A DNA stretch of 64,000 nucleotides, from NCBI GenBank assembly GCA_028282845.1, contig JANQGY010000001.1:1-64000 (forward strand), written 5' to 3'. The DNA is from a bacterium. GTDB lineage: Bacteria > Fidelibacterota > Marinisomatia > Marinisomatales > JAHJCW01. Positions 25,392 to 34,242 of this stretch are shown piece by piece. The notes below the pieces were generated by a model. The model was not told the origin of the DNA, ran no database searches, and saw nothing but the letters and a program-made list of their open reading frames with translations. The position numbers were made by a program, and so were the translations under genes. Each line of letters begins with the position of its first letter. Position 1 is the first letter of the stretch.

Positions 25392-25492
25392 TCCCAATAC
25401 TTTTTAATTCCTGATAATTTTATTTGTACCAAAGGAATTAAATCAACTCAGAATTAATTATCTACGCTTTAAAAAATTTAAAGGAACATATT

Positions 25493-27838
25493 GTGAAAAA
25501 AATAATACTAATGGCGCTATTAATATCTACTCAGATACTATTTGCGCAAACAACGCATCAACATACTGATGCAAATATAATTGGTGATGTACAAAGTGAA
25601 GGAGAGCATTTGCCATTTGTAAATATATCGGTACAAGGGACAACCATTGGTACGGTAACTGATGAAACCGGTCACTTTCAGTTGATCCATATGCCGGTTG
25701 GAGAATATACAGTTGTAGCAAGCCATATTGGCTATAAATCACAAGCAGTAACAATTACCAATGAATTGGATACCACCAAAGAAATAAAGTTCGAACTTGA
25801 ACCGGATGTTCTTGGATTGGATGAGGTAGTTATCACTGGTGATAGAAATACCAGAAAACGTAAAGAGTCATTAGTCATCGTTGACGTATTATCTCCAAGA
25901 AAATTCAATTCAACTCAATCATTAACAATCAGTGAAGGATTGAATTTTACCCCGGGTGTTAGGGTTGAGAATGATTGTCAGAACTGTGGATTTACCCAGG
26001 TAAGAATGAATGGAATGGAAGGACCATATTCACAAATACTCGTCAATAATAGACCAATTTTCAGTGGGCTTGCCGGTGTATATGGATTGGAATTAATTCC
26101 ATCAAACATGATTGAGAAGATAGAGGTAGTTCGCGGTAGCGGATCGGCGCTGTATGGAAGTAATGCCATTGCCGGGACCATTAACCTAATACTAAAAGAT
26201 CCATTGATTAATAATTATGAAGTAGGATTTAGCACCGGTTCAACCGGGGTAGGTGTTGATGGCTCAGGAGATGCAGCACCCGATTATACAGTTAATTTTA
26301 ATACTTCGATAGTTGGAAGCGATAGTAAATCAGGAATGTCATTGTATGGATTTCATCGTGTAAGAGATAATTTTGATGCAAATGGTGATGAGTTTTCTGA
26401 ATTGTCAGCCATTGATAATACAACCCTGGGAAGCAGACTTTTCTATCGACCCGGCTTGCGGAATAAATTAACCTTGGACCTGTTCAATATTAAAGAAGAA
26501 CGCCGGGGCGGTAATAAATTTGAACTTCCATTGCATGAAACAGATATTTCCGAAGCATTAAATCACTCTATTACGACAGGTACATTAGTATATGAGCAGT
26601 ATTTCCGTGAAAATGACTTACTCTCAGCCTATGCCTCAATGCAGAAAGTTGATAGGGATTCTTACTATGGTGCGGAACAATCACTGAGCGATTATGGCAG
26701 AACAGAAGATATTTCCTATAATTATGGTTTACAGTATAAATATGAATTAGGGAAATCAACTCTGACCGGTGGAGCCGAGATAACCGGTGGAAACCTAGTA
26801 GATGAAAAACTTGGATATTTTGATGTTGAAAATGATGTACATACAGGAAACACCACAGTTGCTGATCAAACATCTACAGTATATGGTGCCTTTGTACAAT
26901 ATGACCGTAAAATAAGCAATCTGACCTTTTCGCTTGGTGGCAGATTTGATAATTACACGGTAAGTGATGAAGAACATGAAGGTGAAGAAAAGTCAGGAAA
27001 TGTAATTATTCCTCGAGTCAATTTACTTTATGATTTTACAAGTGATATTCAAGGTAGATTAAGTTATTCTCAAGGATACAGAGCACCGCAAATATTTGAC
27101 GAGGACTTACACATTGAGACTTCAGGTTCAAGACAAGTTCTTCACATCAACGATCCTGACCTGACCCAGGAAACAAGTCATAGTTACACTGCCTCAGTAG
27201 ATGTTAATAAACAGGTGGGTAAAGCATTCGTCGGATTTTTAGTGGCCGGATTCTATACTTCATTAGTAGATCCTTTCGTCAATGAATTCGGCGAGGCGGA
27301 TGAAAATGGAGTTGTTGAGTACTTACGTGTAAATGCTGAAGATGGTGCATCAGTAAAAGGTGTAAATATTGAACTTAATGTAGTTGCATCACGTAATTTG
27401 AACTTGAACGGTGGTTTGACAATTCAAAATAGTGAGTATGCTGTCGAACAGGAATTCGATGAGAAAAAATTCTTTAGAACACCCGATAGCTACGGTTATG
27501 CAGTAGTTAATTGGAAGCCTGCTGAAAAATTACAGTTATCTTTATCCGGAAATTATACCGGCAAAATGTTAGTGCCATATTTTGGACTAGAGATTGCTGA
27601 TCCGGATGCAGGAGAGCTTAGGGAAAGTGATCCATTCTTTGATTTAGGAGCGAAATTCAGCTACAATATCAAATTAATTGGTTCTACCCTGCAATTAATT
27701 GGTGGAGTAAAGAATATCCTTAATTCATACCAAGATGATTTCGATTCCGGAATTGATCGTGATCCGGCTTACATTTATGGACCGGGAGCACCTAGAACAA
27801 TCTATGTTGGTGTAAAAATCGGAAATATGCTTAATTAA
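25493..27838 (+). CDS. TonB-dependent receptor, probable metal or metal-complex receptor
   Basis: 781 residues, GTG start with AAGGA upstream. A signal peptide ending FAQ is followed by a His-containing mature N-terminus (TTHQHTD), a carboxypeptidase-regulatory-like domain (about 28-110), plug (about 120-235, with VVRGSGSALYGSNAIAGTINL) and barrel. The plug has a distinctive DCQNCGFTQVRMNGMEG segment whose CxxC could bind metal; this variant recurs in a subgroup of Bacteroidota receptors. The barrel has YRAP and NDPDL boxes with a His between. Ligand unknown: metal, metallophore or heme. It is the last gene of the island before the terminator. Confidence 0.8.
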   Translation: MKKIILMALLISTQILFAQTTHQHTDANIIGDVQSEGEHLPFVNISVQGTTIGTVTDETGHFQLIHMPVGEYTVVASHIGYKSQAVTITNELDTTKEIKFELEPDVLGLDEVVITGDRNTRKRKESLVIVDVLSPRKFNSTQSLTISEGLNFTPGVRVENDCQNCGFTQVRMNGMEGPYSQILVNNRPIFSGLAGVYGLELIPSNMIEKIEVVRGSGSALYGSNAIAGTINLILKDPLINNYEVGFSTGSTGVGVDGSGDAAPDYTVNFNTSIVGSDSKSGMSLYGFHRVRDNFDANGDEFSELSAIDNTTLGSRLFYRPGLRNKLTLDLFNIKEERRGGNKFELPLHETDISEALNHSITTGTLVYEQYFRENDLLSAYASMQKVDRDSYYGAEQSLSDYGRTEDISYNYGLQYKYELGKSTLTGGAEITGGNLVDEKLGYFDVENDVHTGNTTVADQTSTVYGAFVQYDRKISNLTFSLGGRFDNYTVSDEEHEGEEKSGNVIIPRVNLLYDFTSDIQGRLSYSQGYRAPQIFDEDLHIETSGSRQVLHINDPDLTQETSHSYTASVDVNKQVGKAFVGFLVAGFYTSLVDPFVNEFGEADENGVVEYLRVNAEDGASVKGVNIELNVVASRNLNLNGGLTIQNSEYAVEQEFDEKKFFRTPDSYGYAVVNWKPAEKLQLSLSGNYTGKMLVPYFGLEIADPDAGELRESDPFFDLGAKFSYNIKLIGSTLQLIGGVKNILNSYQDDFDSGIDRDPAYIYGPGAPRTIYVGVKIGNMLN

Positions 27839-27850
27839 GAAAAATTAATG

Positions 27851-27880
27851 GGCTGTGCTACCTTCAAAAGGCACAGCCCG
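27851..27880. terminator. Bidirectional hairpin terminator
   Basis: GGGCTGTGC (27851-27859) pairs perfectly with GCACAGCCC (27872-27880) around a 12-nt loop. A T-run (TTTTTT) follows 15 bp later on the plus strand, and ATTAATTTTT follows on the minus strand. It sits between the converging receptor gene and the GNAT gene, so it can serve both. Confidence 0.75.
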
Positions 27881-27897
27881 TTATGTAATTAGATTTT

Positions 27898-28383
27898 TTA
27901 TATCTTTAATTTTAACCGGGGGCTACCGGTTTGGCTGAAATCACCGGTTTCACTAAATCCATACGATCTATATAATTTTAAAGCCGGTTCATTTTTAGGC
28001 AACACATATAAAGTGATGGCGCCGTAGTTAGAATCTTTGGCAAACGCTATGGCCTTGCCAATTAAAAGTTTACTGTATCCTTTGCCGCGATTATCCCGAT
28101 CAATAAAGACATGGAATAAATGTACTGAATTTGTTAAAGAATTTAACTGCAAACTCATGTGCCCGATGATCCAATTGTCCTTCTTAATTACGTAAGATAC
28201 TGTATTTTTATTATTATAAGAATGGGCTATCCATTGTGTGAAACTGAAAGGGTAGCGCATAGACGGAGAAGTCAGGTTCAGATCTTTTGGATTTTGGAAC
28301 CATGTTTCCAAGCAGGCTTTCAGAATGCGAACATCTTTTTTGTTATCATAAGAAATGCTTGCAATAGTGATTTCCGGTTTCAT
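27898..28383 (-). CDS. GNAT-family N-acetyltransferase
   Basis: 161 residues with the GNAT core: VSYVIKKDNWIIGHMSLQL, then VHLFHVFIDRDNRGKGYSKLLIGKAI, where DNRGKGYSKLL is the acetyl-CoA pyrophosphate loop, and YVLPKNEPALKLYRSYGF near the end. The substrate cannot be deduced. It is a single gene, convergent with the iron island and divergent from the YhaM-like gene. Confidence 0.88.
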   Translation of the reverse strand: MKPEITIASISYDNKKDVRILKACLETWFQNPKDLNLTSPSMRYPFSFTQWIAHSYNNKNTVSYVIKKDNWIIGHMSLQLNSLTNSVHLFHVFIDRDNRGKGYSKLLIGKAIAFAKDSNYGAITLYVLPKNEPALKLYRSYGFSETGDFSQTGSPRLKLKI

Positions 28384-28461
28384 AAATAAATTTAACTAAT
28401 TGACACTGTAAATTTCAGATAAATTAATGATAAATTCCGATAACTAAAGTAATACAAATAA

Positions 28462-29427
28462 ATGAAATCAATTACTCAGATCATAGATTTTAAAGAGGGA
28501 ATGGATATTCGGGGTTTTTTCCTGTGTGTCGAGAAACATTTACGTCATACCCGTTCCGGTGATCTCTATCTGGATATTGTATTGCGCGATATAACCGGCA
28601 GGGTCAACGCTAAGGTTTGGGATAACGTAGCGGAATATCGAGATAAATTTTCCGCGGGCGATGCCGTAGTCGTAGCCGCACAGGTCGAGGCATATTTAGA
28701 AAAATTACAATTGAATGTTAAGAAAATTAACAAGGCGACGGTGCAGTCATACGGACGTTATGGTTATGATCCTGCTTTAGTTGTACCATCGGCGGCTGCC
28801 GCTCCGCAAGAAATGTGGAGAGAGATCAGAAAATACATTAATAAAATCAAAAATGTGCATTTGAAAGAGTTGGTCGCGACCATTTATAAAAAATATAAAG
28901 GAACATTGCTAACCCATCCGGCATCGGTGGTAATGCACCATAATTATCGCTCGGGATTGCTTGAACACACTCTTTCAATGGTCAAGGTTGGTGAAAAATT
29001 AGCGAGTCACTATCAGGTAGATACAGATTTATTAATGGCAGGTATTCTCCTGCATGATATTGGTAAAGTTAAAGAAATTACTTCCGAGCTTGAAGCGAGT
29101 TATACCGATGATGGTAACTTAGTGGGGCATATTGTTTTGGGACGCGATATTGTGCTTGGTGCTGCTAAAAAAATCAAAGGATTCCCAAAGGATTTGCTCC
29201 AAAAACTCGAACACATGATACTTTCCCATCAAGGTCAATATGAATGGCAAAGTCCTCAAAAGCCCAAATTTAAAGAGGCATTATTACTGCATCTTATTGA
29301 TAATTTGGACGCTAAAATGAACTTAATTAAAAAGGCTATTGAAGAGGATGTCGAAGATGGAATTTGGACAGCACGTAGCAATTATTTCCGCGTACCGTTA
29401 CTTAAAGGCGATCTAAACAAAAAATGA
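28462..29427 (+). CDS. YhaM-like 3'-5' exoribonuclease (OB fold + HD domain)
   Basis: 321 residues with an N-terminal OB-fold nucleic-acid-binding domain (about 1-100; GDLYLDIVLRDITGRVNAKVW) and a C-terminal HD phosphohydrolase domain, with His169 in LLEHTLSM and the HD pair in LLHDIGKV (198-199), plus HMILSHHG-like HMILSHQGQYEW. The combination is that of Bacillus YhaM and related 3'-5' exonucleases. Overlaps the ECF S-component gene by ATGA. Confidence 0.88.
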   Translation: MKSITQIIDFKEGMDIRGFFLCVEKHLRHTRSGDLYLDIVLRDITGRVNAKVWDNVAEYRDKFSAGDAVVVAAQVEAYLEKLQLNVKKINKATVQSYGRYGYDPALVVPSAAAAPQEMWREIRKYINKIKNVHLKELVATIYKKYKGTLLTHPASVVMHHNYRSGLLEHTLSMVKVGEKLASHYQVDTDLLMAGILLHDIGKVKEITSELEASYTDDGNLVGHIVLGRDIVLGAAKKIKGFPKDLLQKLEHMILSHQGQYEWQSPQKPKFKEALLLHLIDNLDAKMNLIKKAIEEDVEDGIWTARSNYFRVPLLKGDLNKK

Positions 29428-29945
29428 AACTTAAGAACTTAGTTCGTGCAGCAATATTTACTGCCTTAGCCATTGGAATGGGTTTCTCGTTATTAATGGT
29501 TCCTAATATTGAATTAATTACCGTAATTGTCTTCCTTGCCGGTCTAACTTTAGGCGTGTGGTGGGGAGCTTTGGTTGGCGGGACTGCCGAATTCTTTTTT
29601 TCTGTGTTAAATCCCTTTGGATCAGGCTTGATATTTCCACCATTATTGGTTTCGCAGGTTGTTGCGATGATTATAATTGGCATGGCAGGCGGTCTGTTAC
29701 GCGTAGTATTCTTTAGGCAGGAATTCACACGCAAAAGATTAATACTATTAGCAGGCTGCGGACTTTTGCTTACTTTGGTATTTGATTCGATGACAACACT
29801 TGCATATCCGATCAGTGTTGGCTTTGATTTTCCGCAAACAATTGGCATTTACCTCTCAGGCATTGGATTTACTTTATTGCATCAAATATCCAATGCAATT
29901 ATTTTTCCGATCATCGTGCCTAAAGTAGTTAAGCATTTGGCGTGA
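29424..29945 (+). CDS. ECF transporter S component (vitamin/micronutrient)
   Basis: 173 residues, about six TM helices, with the ECF S-component look: RAAIFTALAIGMGF at the N-terminus, where S units have the AxxxA helix that docks on the T unit, and GVWWGALVGGTAEFFFSVLNP in helix 3. It binds a vitamin or similar micronutrient and needs a shared EcfAA'T module that is not in this window. The substrate is unknown. Its stop overlaps the start of the outer-membrane barrel gene, so the two are probably partners. Confidence 0.75.
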   Translation: MKLKNLVRAAIFTALAIGMGFSLLMVPNIELITVIVFLAGLTLGVWWGALVGGTAEFFFSVLNPFGSGLIFPPLLVSQVVAMIIIGMAGGLLRVVFFRQEFTRKRLILLAGCGLLLTLVFDSMTTLAYPISVGFDFPQTIGIYLSGIGFTLLHQISNAIIFPIIVPKVVKHLA

Positions 29946-31585
29946 GACGATATTTAACAATAGTGCTTTTAGCATATTCTTTTCTGTGGTCTCAATACGA
30001 TGATATTCCCTACGATTGGAGTGGGCAATACGGTGTATTATCGAATAAAGGACAATTGCTGTGGAATCAGGATTGGCAAATCGGACCACTATTGATTGAT
30101 GGCACTTTTTCAAATTATCCGATTAGATTCGGAGATTCATACAGTAATTTGTTTAATGTAAAGAGCATAGCCGAATCCTATCGGCAAATTCATGCCATAC
30201 CGGATACAAATAATATCAGCAGTCGGGCAAATTATTACCGTGGTGATTTTTCATACGATCAATTGGAAATGGATTTTAATTTCGAAGAAAAGCATTGCAT
30301 TATTGCGCTGCATGGATTTAAACGTACTTACCGCGGTCCTTACGGACAATATGCAAAGGCGGATGGCAGCACTAATCCGCTTCACCAATCCTACAGAATT
30401 GATTACTCATCTCAAAATGATAATGCCCTGTTTGATCTTTCAGTAGGATATTTTTATACTGACAGCCGGCTGAATTTGAACGATCCCGCTGATTTTAGGC
30501 ATGAAGAAAAAATAGCAACGGCAGGCATTGGTTATAAAAAGGAATTTGCCAAATGGCACTATAATTCCTATTTAGCGCTATTCCAACAATATTACAAGAT
30601 GTCGTACGATACCACACAAGCATATTTGAATCGCATAAATATTAATCAGACATTAATAAGGAAGTTGGATAATGACTCACAGTTGGAATTAGGAATAGAG
30701 TTTGACAATCAGGACATTACAATTATTGACGATCAAAATATTAATCGCGTTTGGTCAACTTTATATGGTGGATGGTCTAATCAATCAACCGCTATTAAAT
30801 TCGGAAGTTCAATTTCAAACGGAGCTATCATCCCATACCTTAGTTTAAGGAATCAGTTCAAGATAAATGATCTTGCAAATATTTTGTCAAATATATCATA
30901 TTCAGCTAAACCGAAACATATATTGTATTATTCGGAAAGTGATGATTTGTTCGAAAAATGGATCACTGCGGCAATAAAAGGTGAATTTGATATACTTAAC
31001 ATTCCCTTAGCTATTGATATATATTATGCCAACACTGATGTGGATTTAATATATAAATATTCCGAAGACCCCGGATCATTGGATATTTCCGAAAACTTAA
31101 TTTCATCGAGTTTCGGTCTAGAATTGCCGCTTATCAGAACCTGGACTATTGATTTGAATTACCGGCATATTTTTGAACATAATTTATATAGTGACGGTAT
31201 CGGTGATAGAATTAAAGTCGGATTGAATCTATCGGAAGATTTATTCAAAAATAGACTACAGGCAAAGTTAAAATTGTGGGCGGATGGATATTTAAAGCGT
31301 AATCCTAAGCTTAGTTATGACGGTTTTCACTTTGGACCATACCTAACTGATAACACAGATCTATCAATCCCTGATTATTGGGTATTTAATTTAGATTTTG
31401 CCGTAACTGTTTCGAAAATGACAATCGGTTGGCAGGTGAATAATATTTTAAAAACCTACGAAAGCATAAGCGAGCAAATTTTCCCGGATTTGGATGAAAA
31501 TTATCTTTTAATAACCAATAGTAATGTTTTTCCACCGATGAACCGTTTCGTAACCCTAAATATTATTTGGGAATTTGATAATTAA
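29942..31585 (+). CDS. Outer-membrane beta-barrel protein, unknown ligand
   Basis: 547 residues, GTG start overlapping the upstream stop (GTGA). A signal peptide (MRRYLTIVLLAYSFLWSQ) is followed by many alternating-residue strands, ending in FVTLNIIWEFDN, as in the final strand of a TonB-receptor-type barrel. No plug domain or TonB box is visible, so it is either a plugless receptor-like barrel or a large porin. Cotranscription with an ECF S component suggests it admits the same micronutrient through the outer membrane; this is inference. Confidence 0.65.
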   Translation: MRRYLTIVLLAYSFLWSQYDDIPYDWSGQYGVLSNKGQLLWNQDWQIGPLLIDGTFSNYPIRFGDSYSNLFNVKSIAESYRQIHAIPDTNNISSRANYYRGDFSYDQLEMDFNFEEKHCIIALHGFKRTYRGPYGQYAKADGSTNPLHQSYRIDYSSQNDNALFDLSVGYFYTDSRLNLNDPADFRHEEKIATAGIGYKKEFAKWHYNSYLALFQQYYKMSYDTTQAYLNRININQTLIRKLDNDSQLELGIEFDNQDITIIDDQNINRVWSTLYGGWSNQSTAIKFGSSISNGAIIPYLSLRNQFKINDLANILSNISYSAKPKHILYYSESDDLFEKWITAAIKGEFDILNIPLAIDIYYANTDVDLIYKYSEDPGSLDISENLISSSFGLELPLIRTWTIDLNYRHIFEHNLYSDGIGDRIKVGLNLSEDLFKNRLQAKLKLWADGYLKRNPKLSYDGFHFGPYLTDNTDLSIPDYWVFNLDFAVTVSKMTIGWQVNNILKTYESISEQIFPDLDENYLLITNSNVFPPMNRFVTLNIIWEFDN

Positions 31586-31589
31586 TTTG

Positions 31590-32468
31590 ATGGGTAAATC
31601 GAAAATAACAGTTGCAACGATTATTACCTGCCACAACCGTAAGGAAAAAACCCTCAAAGCGCTTAACTGTTTGTTTAACCAACGAGGAATTGATAATGTT
31701 GACTTGTTTGTTTATTTGGTTGATGACGGCAGTACCGATGGCACAACCGAGGCTATCGCGGCGCAGTTTCCGCAAATAAATATTCTGCAAGGTGATGGCA
31801 GTCTGTTTTGGAATGGTGGAATGCGTTTAGCCTTCGCGGAGGCGATGAAGACCGAGCATGACTATTATTTTTGGTTAAATGACGATACCTATTTGTATGA
31901 TGATGCCCTGCAGCGAATGCTTAATTTGGATAATACGTTGAGTGAAAAGGAAATGATTGTAACCGGTACAGTAATTGATCCTGAAAGCGGTAATGAGAAC
32001 TATGGCGGACGGAGACAAAGAGATCGGTGGCACCCCTTAGTATTTCAGTTAGTAAAGGAAAGCAAAGTTGCGCAAAGATGCGATACTTTCAACGGCAATG
32101 CTGTCTTAATTCCTCAAGCGGTCAGTAATACGATCGGGAATATCAGTAAAGAATTTAGCAAGCAACATAGTGGTGACATTGACTATGGATTAAGAGCCAA
32201 ATACGCCGGTTTTGAAACTTGGGTAGTGCTCGGCATTATTGGCGAATGTTCCTCAAATGCGACTGAAGGAACCCTATTTGATAATTCACAGTCTTTAAAA
32301 GATAGAGTAAAACAGATGCGAACCCCAAGAGGTGTCCCGCCGGCTAAAGAATGGATGATTTTTACTCGACGACATGGCGGGTTTTTGTGGCCCTACTTTT
32401 GGTTCAGAACAATAATACGAGTATTATTTCCATTTACCTATTTGTTCGTCCGACGACCACAGGATTAA
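31590..32468 (+). CDS. GT2-family glycosyltransferase
   Basis: About 292 residues from ATG 31590 (an in-frame TTG at 31575 is inside the previous gene). GT-A fold motifs: VATIITCHNRKEKTLKALNC, LVDDGSTDGT, GSLFWNGGMRLAF and FWLNDDTYLYDDAL with the DxD-type metal site. It resembles rhamnosyl- and other O-antigen glycosyltransferases. No TM helix. Its stop overlaps the stop of the convergent HAD gene (shared TTAA). Confidence 0.88.
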   Translation: MGKSKITVATIITCHNRKEKTLKALNCLFNQRGIDNVDLFVYLVDDGSTDGTTEAIAAQFPQINILQGDGSLFWNGGMRLAFAEAMKTEHDYYFWLNDDTYLYDDALQRMLNLDNTLSEKEMIVTGTVIDPESGNENYGGRRQRDRWHPLVFQLVKESKVAQRCDTFNGNAVLIPQAVSNTIGNISKEFSKQHSGDIDYGLRAKYAGFETWVVLGIIGECSSNATEGTLFDNSQSLKDRVKQMRTPRGVPPAKEWMIFTRRHGGFLWPYFWFRTIIRVLFPFTYLFVRRPQD

Positions 32469-33130
32469 TTATCTTTGGAAACATCTATTATCGGCCAATT
32501 ATGCTTTTGAGCTAATCGTCTTAATCTCGGGCTAGGTTGCACTGCAACCGGATTGCCAACTAATTTGAGCAGTGGAATATCCGCTCCATTGTTTCCGTAG
32601 GCGAAGGATTTCTTTAGGTCTATTTTTTCTTTCTTGGCTAATTGTTCGGCTAATTCACGTTTATAATCGCCGATACAAATTTGCCCGACCGGACGACCGG
32701 TTAACCGTCCATCCGGATCTTCTTCGAGATCAGTGCAAACGATATTGTCAAAACCGAGATCATCAGCCGCCGGTTCCAAATAATATCTGATTGATCCGGA
32801 TGCAATCACTAAATAATGCCCTTCGTTTTTATGGAATTTTAATCTTTCAATGGTTCCCGGGATCAGTCTTGGTTTGAGCAAATTATGATAAAAATCATCG
32901 GCTTGAGCCGCGAAAAAGGTCAGCTCTTTATTTTTATAAAATTTTATTAAAGAGTATGCCATTCTTTTTTCAGAGAGCAAACCTAATTTATAGAAGAATC
33001 CGGTAAGGATTATTTTTAAGAGAAAGCGTTTAGAGAGTAAATCGTTTTCATAAAGCCATGTAAAACCGATTTTACTGCTGTTTGTATCAATTAAAGTTTC
33101 ATCAAAATCGAAAAAGGCTGCTGTTTTCAT
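32465..33130 (-). CDS. HAD-IB phosphatase (SerB-like family)
   Basis: About 221 residues from ATG 33130 (the TTG further upstream is not needed). HAD motif I is AAFFDFDETLIDTNS, motif II IASGS, and motif III/IV KKSFAYGNNGADIPLL with KRELAEQL. A helical cap follows motif I, as in subfamily IB (phosphoserine phosphatase-like). The true substrate is uncertain: phospholipid-phosphate and serine-phosphate phosphatases look alike. It lies 59 bp after the BtuG-like gene, so it may be read from the riboswitch transcript. Confidence 0.85.
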   Translation of the reverse strand: MKTAAFFDFDETLIDTNSSKIGFTWLYENDLLSKRFLLKIILTGFFYKLGLLSEKRMAYSLIKFYKNKELTFFAAQADDFYHNLLKPRLIPGTIERLKFHKNEGHYLVIASGSIRYYLEPAADDLGFDNIVCTDLEEDPDGRLTGRPVGQICIGDYKRELAEQLAKKEKIDLKKSFAYGNNGADIPLLKLVGNPVAVQPSPRLRRLAQKHNWPIIDVSKDN

Positions 33131-33189
33131 AATATCCTGCAAAATCAAAAACAATTTTACAGGATATTATATATTAAACTCAATAATGA

Positions 33190-34224
33190 TTAGTTTTGGA
33201 TATAAGTAGCGTAGGAGCCGGGAATTGCACCGACTGGCGTAGATCCGATCAAAGTTCCGTCCATATCATACACATAAACGGTATCGGGTGCAATATAATC
33301 AGTGGTAACTCCGAAATACAAGTATTCATCAAATGCTCCGGCGGAGTAAACGCCTTTCAATGTTGCGATCTGTTGGCTTTCATTAGTAGAAAGATCAGCA
33401 TTGACCGGAACTGCACCGCTTGTTGTGATATAATGAACGGTATTGTCAATAACAACGAGGTCAGAAGTATAACTGAAGGTTGCGCCATACTCTTTCATAA
33501 TAACTGTTCCGGTATTCAGGTTAATGGTGCTCAGCCCGACGTAAGTTGTCCAGTTAGCATCATAATAGGTACTGGCAATATAGATGTGATCGCCACTTAT
33601 TTTTAATTGACCCGGCCCGGTAACGACTTCAAATTCTTGGGTAACCTGTTTAGTAGTAGTGGATATTCGTAGAACTTTATTGGCGCTTGTCCAGTCAGAA
33701 TTCATAGTAACTGACACATAAAGATCATTTCCATCAACCACGATATTTTCAGTCATTCCTTCGCAGATAAGCGTATCAATAATAGCAAGTGTTGTAAGAT
33801 CAATGGCAATGATACCGCCGGCATACCAATTTGTTACATATCCAATACCATCGAGTGCGACCATTTCCCGCGGGCCTGCCCAAGGTAAATCAATCGTACC
33901 GGTGTAGGTGATTTCATCGGCAAGATTGAGGACTTCGATCGTATTGCTATTATTATTAATTATGAACAAATTATCATCAACCAGGGTAAGTGACTGCCCG
34001 ACATCGCCAAGCTGATCACCGGTTATTTTTTCATAGATAGGTCCGTCAGCCTCAACGCCTTCTAAATCAAAGCGCCATAAAGAAGCATTGCCGGCTCCAA
34101 AGTTGCCCTCGCAAAGGGCAAAGACATTTATATCATTTAATGATATATCGTGCTTAGAATCATCGGTTTCACAACCGACAAACATAAAAGCAAGCGTAAC
34201 AATCATAATATTTGTTAATCTCAT
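33190..34224 (-). CDS. DUF5074-like beta-propeller lipoprotein (BtuG-like, B12-binding)
   Basis: A 344-residue lipoprotein with lipobox FVGC (Cys18) and a seven-blade-type YVTN propeller (NTIEVLNLADEITYTGTIDLP, GIGYVTNWYAGGIIAIDLTT, NDLYVSVTMNSDW, DHIYIASTYYD). It starts NVFALCEGNFGAGNASLWRFD, a hallmark opening of DUF5074/BtuG-type proteins. Bacteroides BtuG is a surface propeller with very high affinity for vitamin B12 that caps BtuB. Here it follows a riboswitch-controlled BtuB by 18 bp, so the same task is very likely. AAAGGAA precedes the ATG. Confidence 0.78.
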   Translation of the reverse strand: MRLTNIMIVTLAFMFVGCETDDSKHDISLNDINVFALCEGNFGAGNASLWRFDLEGVEADGPIYEKITGDQLGDVGQSLTLVDDNLFIINNNSNTIEVLNLADEITYTGTIDLPWAGPREMVALDGIGYVTNWYAGGIIAIDLTTLAIIDTLICEGMTENIVVDGNDLYVSVTMNSDWTSANKVLRISTTTKQVTQEFEVVTGPGQLKISGDHIYIASTYYDANWTTYVGLSTINLNTGTVIMKEYGATFSYTSDLVVIDNTVHYITTSGAVPVNADLSTNESQQIATLKGVYSAGAFDEYLYFGVTTDYIAPDTVYVYDMDGTLIGSTPVGAIPGSYATYIQN

Positions 34225-34242
34225 TTTCTGTTCCTTTTATTA

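Noticed and set aside
32465..32468. Error or frameshift at the GT2/HAD junction
   Set aside because: The two genes converge and share TTAA as overlapping stop codons; both proteins are complete.
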